A DNA stretch of 64,000 nt from JAANXG01 sp963731035 (lineage in GTDB: Bacteria; Pseudomonadota; Gammaproteobacteria; Arenicellales; JAANXG01): contig CAVSUY010000007.1 in the NCBI GenBank assembly GCA_963731035.1, forward strand, positions 1 to 64,000, written 5' to 3'. The position numbers and the translations under genes were made by a program. A model generated the notes under the pieces. It was not told the DNA's origin, did no database searches, and saw nothing but the letters and a program-made list of their open reading frames with translations. Each line of letters begins with the position of its first letter. The first letter of the stretch is position 1. Below are positions 1-8,850 of the stretch, piece after piece.

Positions 1-2
1 TC

Positions 3-1103
3 GCCGACCTGCTGACCGAAGTGGCCCTGGGTGCCCCAGGCATCCTGGCCGCACGCACGATAGCGGTTTCCGGCGTCTGCCATGACGAACGCCGGCTTCT
101 GGCGGCTCGCCTCGCTTATGCCTTCTGGAGACTCTTCAATCGTCCGGCCGTGATCCGGCTGCTCAACCAGTTGAGCGAGGCGTCGGAGGCTCAGGATCGG
201 GAGGACACGTTCTACTGGCGCCAGGTGCTCCGGTACTGCATCGATGGAAACCTGCAGTCGGTGCTGGACGAGTGTTGGCACCTCGTCTGGGAGCAGCACG
301 CCTGGTCGGAGCGCGAGTCCGTCGAGGCGATCTGCAGGCGGTGTGTCAAAGACATCGAGGAATCGGTGGAGCCGCGCCCCTCCCGGGTGCATGCGCACTT
401 TTACGAGGCGAACCAGGCGGGCGGGGTCGAGGTTCAGGAGGTTCGTCTGCGTACGGTGTTTGCCCTGAGATTCGGCTACTCCAGGACCGAGGAAGGAATG
501 CTGAGCCAGGAGGTTGTGCGGGCCACCTTCAACAGCCCTTTTCGGCCCTTTGTGCTGGCGAGCACCTCGATCGGCCAGGAGGGCCTGGATTTCCATCCGT
601 GGTGTCATCGCCTGGTTCACTGGAACCTGCCGGGCAATCCCGTGGATCTCGAGCAGCGCGAGGGTCGGGTGCATCGCTATAAGGGCCACGCCGTGCGTAA
701 GAACGTCGCCGGGATCTGTGCGAAAACGGCGCTGTCCGGGTGGCGAGCCGGCGACGACCTGTGGGCCGCGATCTTCGATCTCGCCAATGCGGATGCGCGT
801 GCGAAAGGCGAGGATGACTTGGTGCCGTTCTGGATCGCGCCAGGCGACGCGCGCGTTCAACGCCGCGTGCCGATGCTGCCCTACTCGAGCGAGGTCGAGG
901 GATTCCGGCGCCTCAAGCGGCAGCTCGCTGCGTATCGGGTGGTTTTCGGTCAGCCCAGGCAGGAGGAGCTGCTGACGCTTCTCGAGAATACGGACCTGGA
1001 TGCGGAGACGCTGAGTCGCTGGTCGATCCAGCTCTCCCCGCCGACCGAGCGTTCCAAAGACGGCACAACCAGGGTGAGAGATGGCTCAGATCATTCCGTC
1101 TGA
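3..1103 (+). CDS. C-terminal part of a superfamily 2 (SNF2-like) helicase, 5' end outside window
   Basis: The reading frame is open to the left edge, so the N-terminal part with the Walker motifs is missing. What remains has the second RecA-like lobe of an SF2 helicase. Motif V is visible as STSIGQEGLDF and motif VI as QREGRVHRYKGH, with the Q-x-x-G-R-x-x-R arginine fingers. These residues couple ATP hydrolysis to movement on nucleic acid. A helical C-terminal extension of about 150 residues follows. The last 23 bases overlap the next gene, which encodes a nuclease-helicase, so the two are probably translated together. Paired helicase and nuclease-helicase genes are common in phage-defence loci, but I cannot assign a named system. 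The family call is firm; the role is inference. Confidence 0.75.
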   Translation, partial: ADLLTEVALGAPGILAARTIAVSGVCHDERRLLAARLAYAFWRLFNRPAVIRLLNQLSEASEAQDREDTFYWRQVLRYCIDGNLQSVLDECWHLVWEQHAWSERESVEAICRRCVKDIEESVEPRPSRVHAHFYEANQAGGVEVQEVRLRTVFALRFGYSRTEEGMLSQEVVRATFNSPFRPFVLASTSIGQEGLDFHPWCHRLVHWNLPGNPVDLEQREGRVHRYKGHAVRKNVAGICAKTALSGWRAGDDLWAAIFDLANADARAKGEDDLVPFWIAPGDARVQRRVPMLPYSSEVEGFRRLKRQLAAYRVVFGQPRQEELLTLLENTDLDAETLSRWSIQLSPPTERSKDGTTRVRDGSDHSV

Positions 1104-2739
1104 CATCTCACGCCTGGCGCTTTCGGGTGCCCACTCTCCCGAAGTACAGACTCTGCGTGCGCTGAAAAAGCAACTTCCTGACGGCTACACCGTGTTTCAC
1201 GGTGTGCACTGGACCCGGGAGTACAAGAGCGGCACGCGATTTGGCGAGATCGACTTCGTTGTGCTGAACCGCAGCGGCGACGTGCTGTTCATCGAGCAGA
1301 AGAACGGCGCGCTGGAGGAGTCGGATCGGGGCCTGATCAAAGCTTATGGCGATGGTGACAAGAACGTGGCTGACCAGATCGCCCGCTCCATGGAGGAGGT
1401 CCTGAACAAGTTCCAGTGGCAACATGGCCACGATATACGGCTCAACAGGGACTATCTCATTTACCTGCCCGACTACAAGGTGAAGAGGGTGAACGCCGTC
1501 GGCGTGGACGGGACCCGGATCGTCGATGCCAGTGGCAGCGACGGCTTGGCCCGTCGTATCGAGGAACTTCTGGGTGTCGGAGCGGATGACAGCAAGCATT
1601 TCGAGCTCGTATACGAGTTCTTCTGCCAGGCGTTCCAGGTGGTGCCGGATATCGCCATGTACAGGGCCACGCATGAGAAGCACTTCGTGCGCCAGGTCGG
1701 GCCCGCGGCCGAGATCCTGGCCAACCTGGAGATGGAGCCGTTCCGTTTGCGGTTCGAGGGCACGGCGGGCAGCGGTAAGAGCCTGCTCGCGCAGCAGTTC
1801 TTCGCCAAGCAGGGCCAGGCCGGCAAACGGGTCCTGCTTGTGTGCTTCAACAGGCCGCTGGCCGAGTGCCTGCGGCAGGCGTTGGGAGACAGCGCATCCG
1901 GGTATATCAACAACTTTCATGGGTTTTGCCGTGACTTTCTCCGCGCCCAGGGCCATGCGCTGGTGTTTCCCGATCGACCCGATGCGGCCTTCTGGACCCG
2001 GATGCAGGAGGAGGTTTCCGCTCAAAGCATCCCGGCGGACTGGACCTTCGATACCCTGGTGGTCGACGAAGGCCAGGACTTCGAATCGGAGTGGCTGGAG
2101 ATCCTGCGCCTGTTCGTACCCGAAGACGCAGCTATCCTGTGGCTGGAGGACAGCGCCCAGAATCTCTATGAGAAACAAAGCGTGGCGCTGGGCGGATTAG
2201 TCACCTATCGATGCCGCACCAACTATCGCACCCCGGAGACCATCGCGCGGGTAATCCACGATGTTCTGCCCGTCGAGTTCGAGCCGGGCAACGACTTACC
2301 TGGTTTGGGCGTCGGTGTGCACGGCTACGACGATCCGAAAGACCAGGTGCGGATTGTCGACCGGATCGTCCAGGACCGCGTGCGACAGGGCTTCGCCCAC
2401 GAGAACATCGTCATCGTAACCTGCCACGGTGTCGAACACTCCGTTTTCGCCGAGACGGAGTCCATCGGTGGCATTCCTCTGCGGCGGCCGATCAGGGAAT
2501 ACGACAAGGACGGCAATCAGGTCTTCACCGAAGGCAAGGTCGCCTACGACAGCATCTATCGATACAAAGGCCAGCAGTCGCCCTCGGTGATCCTGGTGGA
2601 TGTCGATCCAAACCCAGACAGGATCGAACGGGAGCGGAAGCTGCTTTTTTGCGGTATGACTCGCGCGACCGTTCGCCTGGATATCGTGGCTCGGGAGAGC
2701 AACTCGGAGAACGAGAGACTGTTTAGGACGGTGCGTTGA
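1081..2739 (+). CDS. NERD nuclease-domain / UvrD-type helicase fusion protein
   Basis: This 552-residue protein has two parts. Residues about 25-130 look like a NERD nuclease-related domain of the PD-(D/E)xK type, with G-E-I-D followed by I-E-Q-K as the likely acidic/lysine core. Residues about 220-550 form a superfamily 1 UvrD/Rep-like ATPase. Its Walker A is GTAGSGKS at 227-234, its Walker B is VVDEGQDF with D329/E330, and its C-terminal motif GMTRA resembles the GLTRA motif of UvrD. It probably cuts or unwinds nucleic acid in the cytoplasm. The start overlaps the upstream helicase by 23 bases, which suggests translational coupling and joint action. The pairing hints at antiphage defence or DNA repair. 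A role as a solitary repair enzyme cannot be excluded. Confidence 0.8.
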   Translation: MAQIIPSDISRLALSGAHSPEVQTLRALKKQLPDGYTVFHGVHWTREYKSGTRFGEIDFVVLNRSGDVLFIEQKNGALEESDRGLIKAYGDGDKNVADQIARSMEEVLNKFQWQHGHDIRLNRDYLIYLPDYKVKRVNAVGVDGTRIVDASGSDGLARRIEELLGVGADDSKHFELVYEFFCQAFQVVPDIAMYRATHEKHFVRQVGPAAEILANLEMEPFRLRFEGTAGSGKSLLAQQFFAKQGQAGKRVLLVCFNRPLAECLRQALGDSASGYINNFHGFCRDFLRAQGHALVFPDRPDAAFWTRMQEEVSAQSIPADWTFDTLVVDEGQDFESEWLEILRLFVPEDAAILWLEDSAQNLYEKQSVALGGLVTYRCRTNYRTPETIARVIHDVLPVEFEPGNDLPGLGVGVHGYDDPKDQVRIVDRIVQDRVRQGFAHENIVIVTCHGVEHSVFAETESIGGIPLRRPIREYDKDGNQVFTEGKVAYDSIYRYKGQQSPSVILVDVDPNPDRIERERKLLFCGMTRATVRLDIVARESNSENERLFRTVR

Positions 2740-2818
2740 TGCATGGCCAACAGCGCGGTGCGCCGGATGCTTCAGGCTACCGTGTAAACTGGTACAGGCA
2801 GGTCAATACATCGACCTC

Positions 2819-3382
2819 CTAGTTCCGGGTTCGAGAGACGCCCAATGCGTGGGCGCTCGCCGCCAGGCATTCGTCGAAATAGCGCTCCAGGGGTGTATTG
2901 GCACCCCGGCAACCTGCCACGACGTCCTTTGCCCACTCGAGGTATTCGGTCCTGCGCGTTAGATCCCAGTCCGCGGGAGGAGAATGACCTACATCGCGAA
3001 CGTTGCATGTCTTGTCTGCAATCTTGATCAGCTTGGCCCGCTCCGACAGATGAGGCGCGTGTTCTTTCTGCCGCCGTTTCCTTTCGAGTTTCGCCAGGCT
3101 CTTGTCATCCGTGACCTCGGCGACCAGATCCCGCACTTCAGGTCCGAAAGACTCTTCGAGCTCCTCGAAGGTGGTGGCCGTGTCCTCCACGGTATCGTGC
3201 AGCACGGCGGCCAGCAGGACGGCGACATCCTGGACTCCACCTACCCTGGCAATGAGCTCCGCTACCTGGATCGGGTGATTGATATAAGGTGACGATTCGA
3301 CATCCTTTCGTCGCTGATCCCTGTGTTTCCGGGCGGCGAATTCGATCGCTTGCAGGATGTCTCTGGCGATGTTATCAGTCAT
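2819..3382 (-). CDS. HD-domain phosphohydrolase, MESH1/SpoT-hydrolase-like
   Basis: This 187-residue protein matches the hydrolase half of RelA/SpoT proteins, as found alone in small alarmone hydrolases. Visible motifs are an early NHP histidine, the HD pair with following ED in VLHDTVEDT, and a later KIADKTCNVRDV helix, which together bind a divalent metal and remove pyrophosphate from (p)ppGpp or a related nucleotide. No synthetase or TGS/ACT domain follows, so it should only degrade its substrate. I chose the internal ATG at 3382 because the upstream extension of 32 residues in the same frame is unlike the family. It is divergent from the exported-protein gene at 3511. The substrate is inferred from the family. 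Confidence 0.8.
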   Translation of the reverse strand: MTDNIARDILQAIEFAARKHRDQRRKDVESSPYINHPIQVAELIARVGGVQDVAVLLAAVLHDTVEDTATTFEELEESFGPEVRDLVAEVTDDKSLAKLERKRRQKEHAPHLSERAKLIKIADKTCNVRDVGHSPPADWDLTRRTEYLEWAKDVVAGCRGANTPLERYFDECLAASAHALGVSRTRN

Positions 3383-3510
3383 CGGGCTATCTCGAACGGA
3401 ATGATGTTCTTCCTGTTGCCAAATCGGACAATTCGGAAGACACAGTATCGGTTTCCTCATTACGGTGCTATAGAGCATTTATACATCAGCCAATATGCGG
3501 GGAAAGTTTC

Positions 3511-4016
3511 ATGTCCCGCTCTTCCCGCCGTACGCTCCTGAAGGGCATTGCCCTTTCGCTTCCCGCAGCCTGGTCCGCGCCGATCGTTCGGAGCGTCGTG
3601 CTGCCGGCCCACGCGCAGACCTCCGGCATCGAGAACGGCATATTCACTTTCCAGGAATTGTGACGGTGCGCCGTGGTCCGTTGAACTGGCTCGTTCCCAG
3701 CGCCTATGCCGTGTCGTGCGCTCCCGTGGTCGGCTGCGCGACGCTTGAAGACGGCGTGCTTACGATCTTTGTCGCGTACGACCAGTGCTGCTGTTACCAC
3801 GGCAGCGGCGACCTGGATGGAGGGTCCATCCCGCTTGGGAGCGCCGATAATCTATGCACGGGCTGCGGCCCTTACAGCGTCGAGGTCATCGGGCTGAAGG
3901 GCTCCGTCGGAACCCGCACGCTCAGGTTGTTAATTGACGGGAACCAGGCTGATTTCGTTGAGGTGGGTACGGGTAACTGTGACTGTGCCAGGGTCGGTCA
4001 GTTGATCGTGCCCTGA
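3511..4016 (+). CDS. Exported cysteine-rich protein of the 'VVLPAHA' family, frameshifted
   Basis: The ATG at 3511 follows a good GGGGAAAG ribosome site. The N-terminus SRRTLLKG is Tat-like, followed by a hydrophobic stretch, W-S-A-P-I-V-R, then SVVLPAHA, where AHA would suit signal peptidase I. This frame stops at 3661, but the frame starting about base 3651 continues to 4016 with a cysteine-rich body containing QCCCYH, LCTGCG and NCDC. One missing base near 3649-3651 joins the two parts into about 168 residues. The same W-x2-P-x-V-x-SVVLPAHA-x-TSG block occurs in the gene at 36038, so the N-terminus is a shared module. Function is unknown. The break could be a real mutation or a sequence error; I see no convincing slippery site. 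Confidence 0.6.
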
Positions 4017-4097
4017 TGCAAAGGATTAGATCGGTTGGCTCTTGCTTTCGCGGCGAGAGGTGGTCGCCGTGGCCGAGTTGTGGTTCCGGGATTTGCG

Positions 4098-4179
4098 ATC
4101 GCGGCTGAAGCCGCTCCTACAATCCGAGGTCAGGCACTGCGGCGGAGCCACGGGTTGTAGGAGCGGCTTCAGCCGCGAT
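4098..4179. repeat. REP-type palindrome (family 1)
   Basis: Two inverted arms, ATCGCGGCTGAAGCCGCTCC... and its complement ending ...GCTTCAGCCGCGAT, flank a short spacer. The arms are each about 29 bases. Matching elements occur at 7036, 28431, 28603, 46627, 52081 and 60591. They all lie between genes or at gene ends. Elements of this form are usually moved by a REP-associated tyrosine transposase, but no such gene is in the window. Confidence 0.9.
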
Positions 4180-4207
4180 GAAATCCGTCGGCAAGCGCCA
4201 TACAGGT

Positions 4208-5454
4208 CTACTGCGCTTCCTGCTGCTGTCCGGTTACTACCGGTTGCGTCGCGCCGACGGCGAGTGCCGTGAGGACGGCGAGGCCCAGCAGCGCTGCCGT
4301 GGCCACCAGGACCGGGGCGAAGCGGCCGGCGTCCATGAGGGGGCCGAAGACCAGCACCGGGGCGATGGCCAGGCCGGTGTCGATGCCGGAGTAGACGAAG
4401 CCGTAGACGCGGCCGAAGGCGCGCTGGCCGAAGCGGGCGGTGGCGGCGCGGCGCACCAGCATGTCGCGCGAGGGGCCGGCCATGCCGATGCAGAAACCCA
4501 TGCCGGCCATCAGGGCGGCGACGCTCCACGGCGGCGTGTCGCCGGCGGCGATGGCGAGCGCGAAGACGGCGGCCAGGGCGAGCACGATGGCGACGACCCG
4601 GTCGTGCGCCGCAAAGCGCCCCGCCATGAAGCCGCCGAGCACCATGCCGGCGGCGCCGCCGAACAGCAGGGCCGTCAGGGCCGAGGCGCCGGCGGCCAAG
4701 CGATATGCCGTAGATCTCGTGCAGCACGGTCGGGGCGAAGTTCTGCAGTCCCGAGAACGACGCCGTGACCAGCAGGAAGAACAGGAAGCAGATCCACACC
4801 GCCCCGACTCCCAGGAATGCGAACTGGGAGCCCTCCGGCTCGGCGGTGTCGGCGGCGGCGGCGTGGTGCGCGGGCTCGGTCACGGCGTCGCGGCGGAGCT
4901 GGTACAGCAAGGCCGCGAGGGCCGCCACGCCGGCCGCGGCGAGCGCTGCGACGCGCCAGCTCGAGGCGACGGTGATGGTGGTCATGAACACCGGGGCCAC
5001 CGCCCAGCCGATGTTGCCCGACAGCCCGTGCACCGAGAAGGCATGCCCGAGACGGGGTCCGGAGACGTTGCGGTTCAAGCAGGGTGAAGTCGGCCGGGTG
5101 GAAGACCGCGTTGCCGGCCCCCGCGGCCGCGGCGGCCAGGAGCAGCACGGCGTAGCTCGGCGCGGCGGCGAGAATCAGGCCCGCCGCACAGAACAGCCCC
5201 ATGCCCGCCATCAGCACCCGCCGCGCGCCGAGGCGGTCGACGACGAAGCCGGAGGCCGCCTGGCCGAGGCCGGAGACGGTGAAGAACACGGTCGTGAGCA
5301 GGCCCGCCTGGGTGAAGCTCAAGCCGAAGTCGCGCATCAGCCAGGGGAACAGCGGCGGGATCATCAGGTGGAAGAAATGCGAGACGCCGTGGCCGAAGCC
5401 TATGACGGTGATGGCTTCGATTTCGCGGCGTTTGGTGGGGGCTGCGGCGCTCAT
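4208..5454 (-). pseudogene. Major facilitator superfamily transporter with two frame breaks
   Basis: Three consecutive reading-frame pieces together give one MFS transporter of about 414 residues with about twelve membrane segments. Piece one starts at 5454 and carries the TM1-TM4 region, with an MFS motif-A-like loop (DRLGARR). Piece two begins near 5078 and piece three near 4700, ending at the stop at 4208. Removing one base at 5077-5078 and one near 4700-4702 restores a continuous protein, for example ...HPADFTLL joined to NRNVSGPRLGHA. Substrate is not identifiable. The breaks are single-base insertions, so either the gene is recently dead or the assembly has indel errors. An unrelated longer frame running through the REP to 4026 is not real coding sequence. 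Confidence 0.7.
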
Positions 5455-5517
5455 GATGAAACTGGGGCTGGTGTCATGGCGTTATGGTACGGGATTGTGC
5501 GCGGCAATGGCACGGGA

Positions 5518-5556
5518 CTGTAAAGGGGACAGATTTGAAATCTGTCCCCTTTACAG
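5518..5556. repeat. Perfect palindrome (family 2, GGGGACAGATTT type)
   Basis: Arms of 19 bases (CTGTAAAGGGGACAGATTT and its complement) surround a single G. A degenerate relative lies at 7177. It sits just upstream of the MFS gene start and past the 3' end of the cupin gene. Palindromes of this type are known as dispersed, probably transposase-mobilised repeats in gammaproteobacteria; it could also act as a transcription barrier. Confidence 0.8.
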
Positions 5557-5574
5557 ATTTCAAAACATCAAAAA

Positions 5575-5937
5575 TCAGACGAGGATGCGTCCGGGCTGTC
5601 CCGACTCGTGGACGCGGAATACCAGGATGGTGGCGCCGTCGTCTTTGGTGGAGACGGTGTGGATCTGCTTCAGCGGCACCATGCCGACGTCGCCCTTGCT
5701 GTAGACCTCGTCCGGCTTGCCTTGCTGGCGCAGCGTGAAAGACCCTTCCAGAACATAGGCGAACTCCTCGCCGGGGTGCCAGTGGCTGGGCAGTGTCGTG
5801 TGGGGGGGAACCGTGGTGATGCTGACCACCACTTCGGTGCCCTGGACTCCCTCGAGCTGACGGGTGAGCAGGTCCTCGAACTTCAATTCGGGTTTGCCCG
5901 TGGCGGCCTGCGCCGATGCAAGTGAAGACTGGGTCAT
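5575..5937 (-). CDS. Single-domain cupin protein
   Basis: This 120-residue protein is a small beta-barrel cupin. The first cupin motif is HWHPGEEFAYVLEG, giving candidate metal ligands H52, H54 and E58, and H93 in the second motif supplies the fourth. Such proteins bind Fe, Mn or Ni and act as small dioxygenases, isomerases or ligand sensors; the substrate cannot be told. There is no signal peptide, so it should be cytoplasmic. It is divergent from the LysR regulator at 6096, with 158 bases between, so LysR probably controls it. The dispersed palindrome at 5518 lies just past its 3' end. Confidence 0.8.
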   Translation of the reverse strand: MTQSSLASAQAATGKPELKFEDLLTRQLEGVQGTEVVVSITTVPPHTTLPSHWHPGEEFAYVLEGSFTLRQQGKPDEVYSKGDVGMVPLKQIHTVSTKDDGATILVFRVHESGQPGRILV

Positions 5938-6009
5938 GGTCGTGCCTCCGGTGGATTCTGGTCTGGCGGGGCTCCCGGTGAGCCCCTGTACGGAAACAGG
6001 TTAGGCTGT

Positions 6010-6037
6010 TTGGTTTCACAAAGGAATTCCCTATAAT
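6010..6037 (+). promoter_or_regulatory. Sigma-70-type promoter for the LysR gene
   Basis: TTGGTT at 6010-6015 and a perfect TATAAT at 6032-6037 are separated by 16 bases, about 58 bases before the start codon. The divergent cupin gene starts on the other side of the same region, as expected for LysR control. Confidence 0.55.
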
Positions 6038-6095
6038 CGAAAGATATCTTTGCAAAAATGCACAGGCTCCCGCGAGCCGGAATCGAGAGGAAACC

Positions 6096-7046
6096 ATGAG
6101 CACCTTCGCCACGAGCGCCGCCGTCGGCGCCGAAACCATGGAGCTCGAATGGAACGATCTCACGGTGATTCTCGCCATCTGTCGTGCCGGCAGCCTGTCC
6201 GGTGCCGCGCGTATGCTGGGGAACAACCACAGCACCATATTCCGCCGGATCAACGCGATCGAGGAAAAGACCGGCGTGCGGTTTTTCGAGCGGCTGCCGG
6301 ACGGCTACGTGATGACGGAGGCCGGGCAGACGGCCCTGCGCTACGCCGAGCGCATCGAGAACGAAGTCCACGCCCTCGGCCGCGAGGTGCTCGGCCTGGA
6401 CATGCGCCTGCAGGGAAAGATCAGGGTCTCGGCGCCGGAAGGCGTGACCACGCAGATCGCCCCCAGGTTGTTTGCCGAGTTCTGCCGGCTGCATCCGAAC
6501 GTGTCGATAGAGATCACCGGCGGCAGCCTTGCCCTGGACCTGGCGCGCCGCGAGGCCGACGTCGCCATCCGCGCCACCTCCAAGCCCCCGGACACCAGCC
6601 TGGGGCGCAAGGTGTGCGATTTCCGTTTCGCCGTCTATTCTTCGCCGCAATACCTGAAACGGCACAAGGACAAGCCCATGCAGGAACAGCAGTGGAGCCT
6701 GATCCAGGGCGTCGTCGAATGGTTGGTTCCTTTGGTCTGGAAGAAGAGAGAACAAGGCGAGAGACAGGTCGTGTTTTCCAGCAGCCACTCGCTGGCGGTG
6801 TGCAACGCTGCGGCCGAAGGCATGGGCTTCACCCTGCTGCCCTGCTATATCGGCGATACCGACGGCAGGCTGGTGCGGGTCGGTGAGCCGATCGAGCCGT
6901 TGACCCTGGAGCTGTGGGTGCTTACCCATCCGGACCTGCGGCACACCGCACGGGTGAAGGCGCTTATTGCGTACTTGTACGAAGAGTTGAAGAGGGAGAG
7001 GGAGCTGTTTGAAGGGAAGAGGGGCGGGAAGAGGAATCGCGGCTAA
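6096..7046 (+). CDS. LysR-family transcriptional regulator
   Basis: This 316-residue protein has an N-terminal winged helix-turn-helix of the LysR type at about residues 18-78 (AGSLSGAARMLG followed by HSTIFRRINAIEEKTGVRFFER), then a periplasmic-binding-protein-like effector domain. The start at 6096 has a strong GAGAGG site eight bases upstream; an internal ATG at 6138 gives a more typical family length but lacks a good site. It lies divergent to the cupin gene, its likely target. An oddity is that its stop codon TAA lies inside a REP palindrome, so the last few residues (NRG) are encoded by the repeat. Confidence 0.9.
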   Translation: MSTFATSAAVGAETMELEWNDLTVILAICRAGSLSGAARMLGNNHSTIFRRINAIEEKTGVRFFERLPDGYVMTEAGQTALRYAERIENEVHALGREVLGLDMRLQGKIRVSAPEGVTTQIAPRLFAEFCRLHPNVSIEITGGSLALDLARREADVAIRATSKPPDTSLGRKVCDFRFAVYSSPQYLKRHKDKPMQEQQWSLIQGVVEWLVPLVWKKREQGERQVVFSSSHSLAVCNAAAEGMGFTLLPCYIGDTDGRLVRVGEPIEPLTLELWVLTHPDLRHTARVKALIAYLYEELKRERELFEGKRGGKRNRG

Positions 7047-7166
7047 AGCCGCTCCTACAATCCGAGGATTGCCGTGGTGCCGAACTCCGGAATGTAGGAG
7101 CGCCTTCGAGCTCCATGGATGGAGGAAGTGCAGCTAATTGCCGGGAGCAATTGCTTCAGCCGCGAT
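7036..7166. repeat. REP palindrome (family 1) interrupted by about 50 bases
   Basis: The left arm at 7036-7064 is close to the consensus. The right arm begins at 7094 as GTAGGAGCG, breaks off, and resumes at 7153 as GCTTCAGCCGCGAT. Bases 7103-7152 are therefore an insert; they contain short inverted repeats of their own, for example AATTG...CAATT. Confidence 0.75.
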
Positions 7167-7176
7167 CGAGATTCAA

Positions 7177-7202
7177 GGGTACAAATTTGAAATCTGTCCC
7201 CC
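7177..7202. repeat. Degenerate family 2 palindrome
   Basis: GGGTACAAATTTGAAATCTG followed by TCCCCC is a decayed copy of the palindrome at 5518. It lies between the interrupted REP and the serine hydrolase gene. Confidence 0.6.
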
Positions 7203-7335
7203 CACTGTCCTCCGGTCGGATAAGGTTTGAATTATCAATACGATGTAACTACTATTTCATCCAGAGTGTGATCCGGCGGCCTCCCGCGCCGGCAAACAAG
7301 AGCCGCAACATAGAGAAAGAAGAAGAGATCGAGTG

Positions 7336-8610
7336 ATGTCTCGTCCCGGTTCCCTCTCCGTGGCCCATCCTCTGGCATGGGCGATCCTTATACTCGGCCT
7401 TGCGGGCCCGGCGGGGGCGTCGGCGGCCGCGCACTACGATGTGTCGTACCTGTGGTCGAGTGGACTGGATAGCGTCTATGCCTACGAGCACAAGGTGGCG
7501 CGGGTGCTGGGCCCGAATGTATCGGAAAGGCTCAAGGTGGTTCACCGGAGCGGACTCTACGGACTGATCTACTATCGCCGGGGCGACAGCTCGGGCGCGG
7601 TCCAGGTGGCACGCGCGCACACCAGGCTGCTGCGGTCCCGTGGGCTGGAACGCGCGGTCCCGATCCGGTCCCGCGACTGGTCCTTCGTCAGCCCGGACGG
7701 CGCCCAGCCCGAACCCTCGTCTCAACCCTCGCCTCAACCTTCGCCTGAACCTTCGGTTGCATCCGTCCCGTCGGTGGGGAACAGCGAGCAGGCCCCGGAG
7801 ATCGGCGACCTCACAGCCGTGGTCGAGAGTCGGATTGACGAATTGCGGCGGGAAGGCCTGATCACGCCGGACGAGCGCACTGCCTGGTCGGCGTACGACT
7901 TTACGACCGGAAAGAAGCTGGTGGGGATCAACGAAGACGCCCAGTTCCAGGCCGCGAGCATGATCAAGCCGTTCCTGGCCCTGGCGTTCTTTCACAAAGT
8001 GAAGAATCACGAACTCTATTATGGCCCCACGAGCCGGCGGCACATGGAGCGGATGATCCGCTACTCCAGCAACCGCTCGGCGGACTGGATCATGCGCTAC
8101 GTGGGCGGGCCGCAGGGTGCGCAGGCGATCCTGAAGCGCAACTACGGCGACATTTTCGCCGACACCAGCATCGTGGAGTACATTCCGGCGAATGGCCGCA
8201 CCTATCGCAACAAGGCCTCCGCCCATGACTACAGCCGTTTTCTGTACGCGTTGTGGAACGAATCCATTCCCGGCGCGCGGGAGATCAAACGGCTGATGGC
8301 GCTGCCCGGACCGGATCGGCTTTACACCGGCACCAAGGACATTCCCTCGGGCACCCGGGTCTACGACAAGACCGGCAGCACCGCCAGGCTGTGCGGCGAC
8401 ATGGGGATTCTCGTCGTCAAAGGCGACGACGGGCGACTCTATCCCTATACCCTCATCGGCATTATCGAGAAACAGCAGCGGGCGCGCGACTACGGATCCT
8501 GGATCCGGTCCCGCGGCAATGTCATCCGCCGGGTGTCCAGCCTCATCTACACCGAGATATCGCGGAAGCACAACCTGCAATCCACCGTCGCCGATTCCGG
8601 CGACAGCTGA
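7336..8610 (+). CDS. Exported serine hydrolase with class-A beta-lactamase fold
   Basis: This is about 424 residues. An N-terminal signal peptide (hydrophobic about residues 12-30, ending in ASA) directs export. A short SPOR-like region and a Pro/Ser/Glu-rich linker (SQPSPQPSPEPS) follow. The C-terminal half carries the three penicillin-interacting motifs of class A beta-lactamases and related transpeptidases: S209-M-I-K212, S245-S-N247 and K346-T-G348 (numbered from the GTG at 7333). The protein may hydrolyse beta-lactams or, as for many environmental members, act on peptidoglycan peptides. I see no clear class A omega-loop ExxLN, which favours the second role. The start is either GTG 7333 or ATG 7336, behind a purine-rich AAGAAGAAGAGA site. 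Confidence 0.8.
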   Translation: MSRPGSLSVAHPLAWAILILGLAGPAGASAAAHYDVSYLWSSGLDSVYAYEHKVARVLGPNVSERLKVVHRSGLYGLIYYRRGDSSGAVQVARAHTRLLRSRGLERAVPIRSRDWSFVSPDGAQPEPSSQPSPQPSPEPSVASVPSVGNSEQAPEIGDLTAVVESRIDELRREGLITPDERTAWSAYDFTTGKKLVGINEDAQFQAASMIKPFLALAFFHKVKNHELYYGPTSRRHMERMIRYSSNRSADWIMRYVGGPQGAQAILKRNYGDIFADTSIVEYIPANGRTYRNKASAHDYSRFLYALWNESIPGAREIKRLMALPGPDRLYTGTKDIPSGTRVYDKTGSTARLCGDMGILVVKGDDGRLYPYTLIGIIEKQQRARDYGSWIRSRGNVIRRVSSLIYTEISRKHNLQSTVADSGDS

Positions 8611-8668
8611 GCGTCAAGGAGTTCCTGGGTAGGCTGCGGTGCATTGCCGCTCCTTCGGTATTCCGGGT

Positions 8669-8744
8669 ATTCCGGGGACACAATACTCAATTCCTCCTCC
8701 TGACATTTTTCATAACGGCTAGTTGAGTATTGTGTCCCCGGAAT
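8669..8744. repeat. Inverted-repeat element (family 3, GGGGACACAATACT type)
   Basis: Arms CCGGGGACACAATACTCAA (8672-8690) and its exact complement (8723-8741) flank a 32-base spacer. A second copy with a different spacer is at 22250. Its conserved ends and variable middle fit a small mobilisable palindromic element. Confidence 0.8.
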
Positions 8745-8850
8745 TCCTCCCGGAATTCCTGCAGTCTTTTGTCTCCCTGCAATCTACGTTCATCGGAAAT
8801 ATACAGTCCCTGCTTGCGGTTCGTTGGGTTACCCCATAACCTTACTGCGC

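Noticed and set aside
3640..3665. Programmed -1 frameshift in the VVLPAHA gene
   Set aside because: The local codons ACT-TTC do not form a slippery heptamer and no downstream pseudoknot is evident.
4026..5078. One 350-codon minus-strand gene ending at 4026
   Set aside because: Its second half is Arg-rich shadow text that runs through a REP element; the real transporter continues in another frame to 4208.
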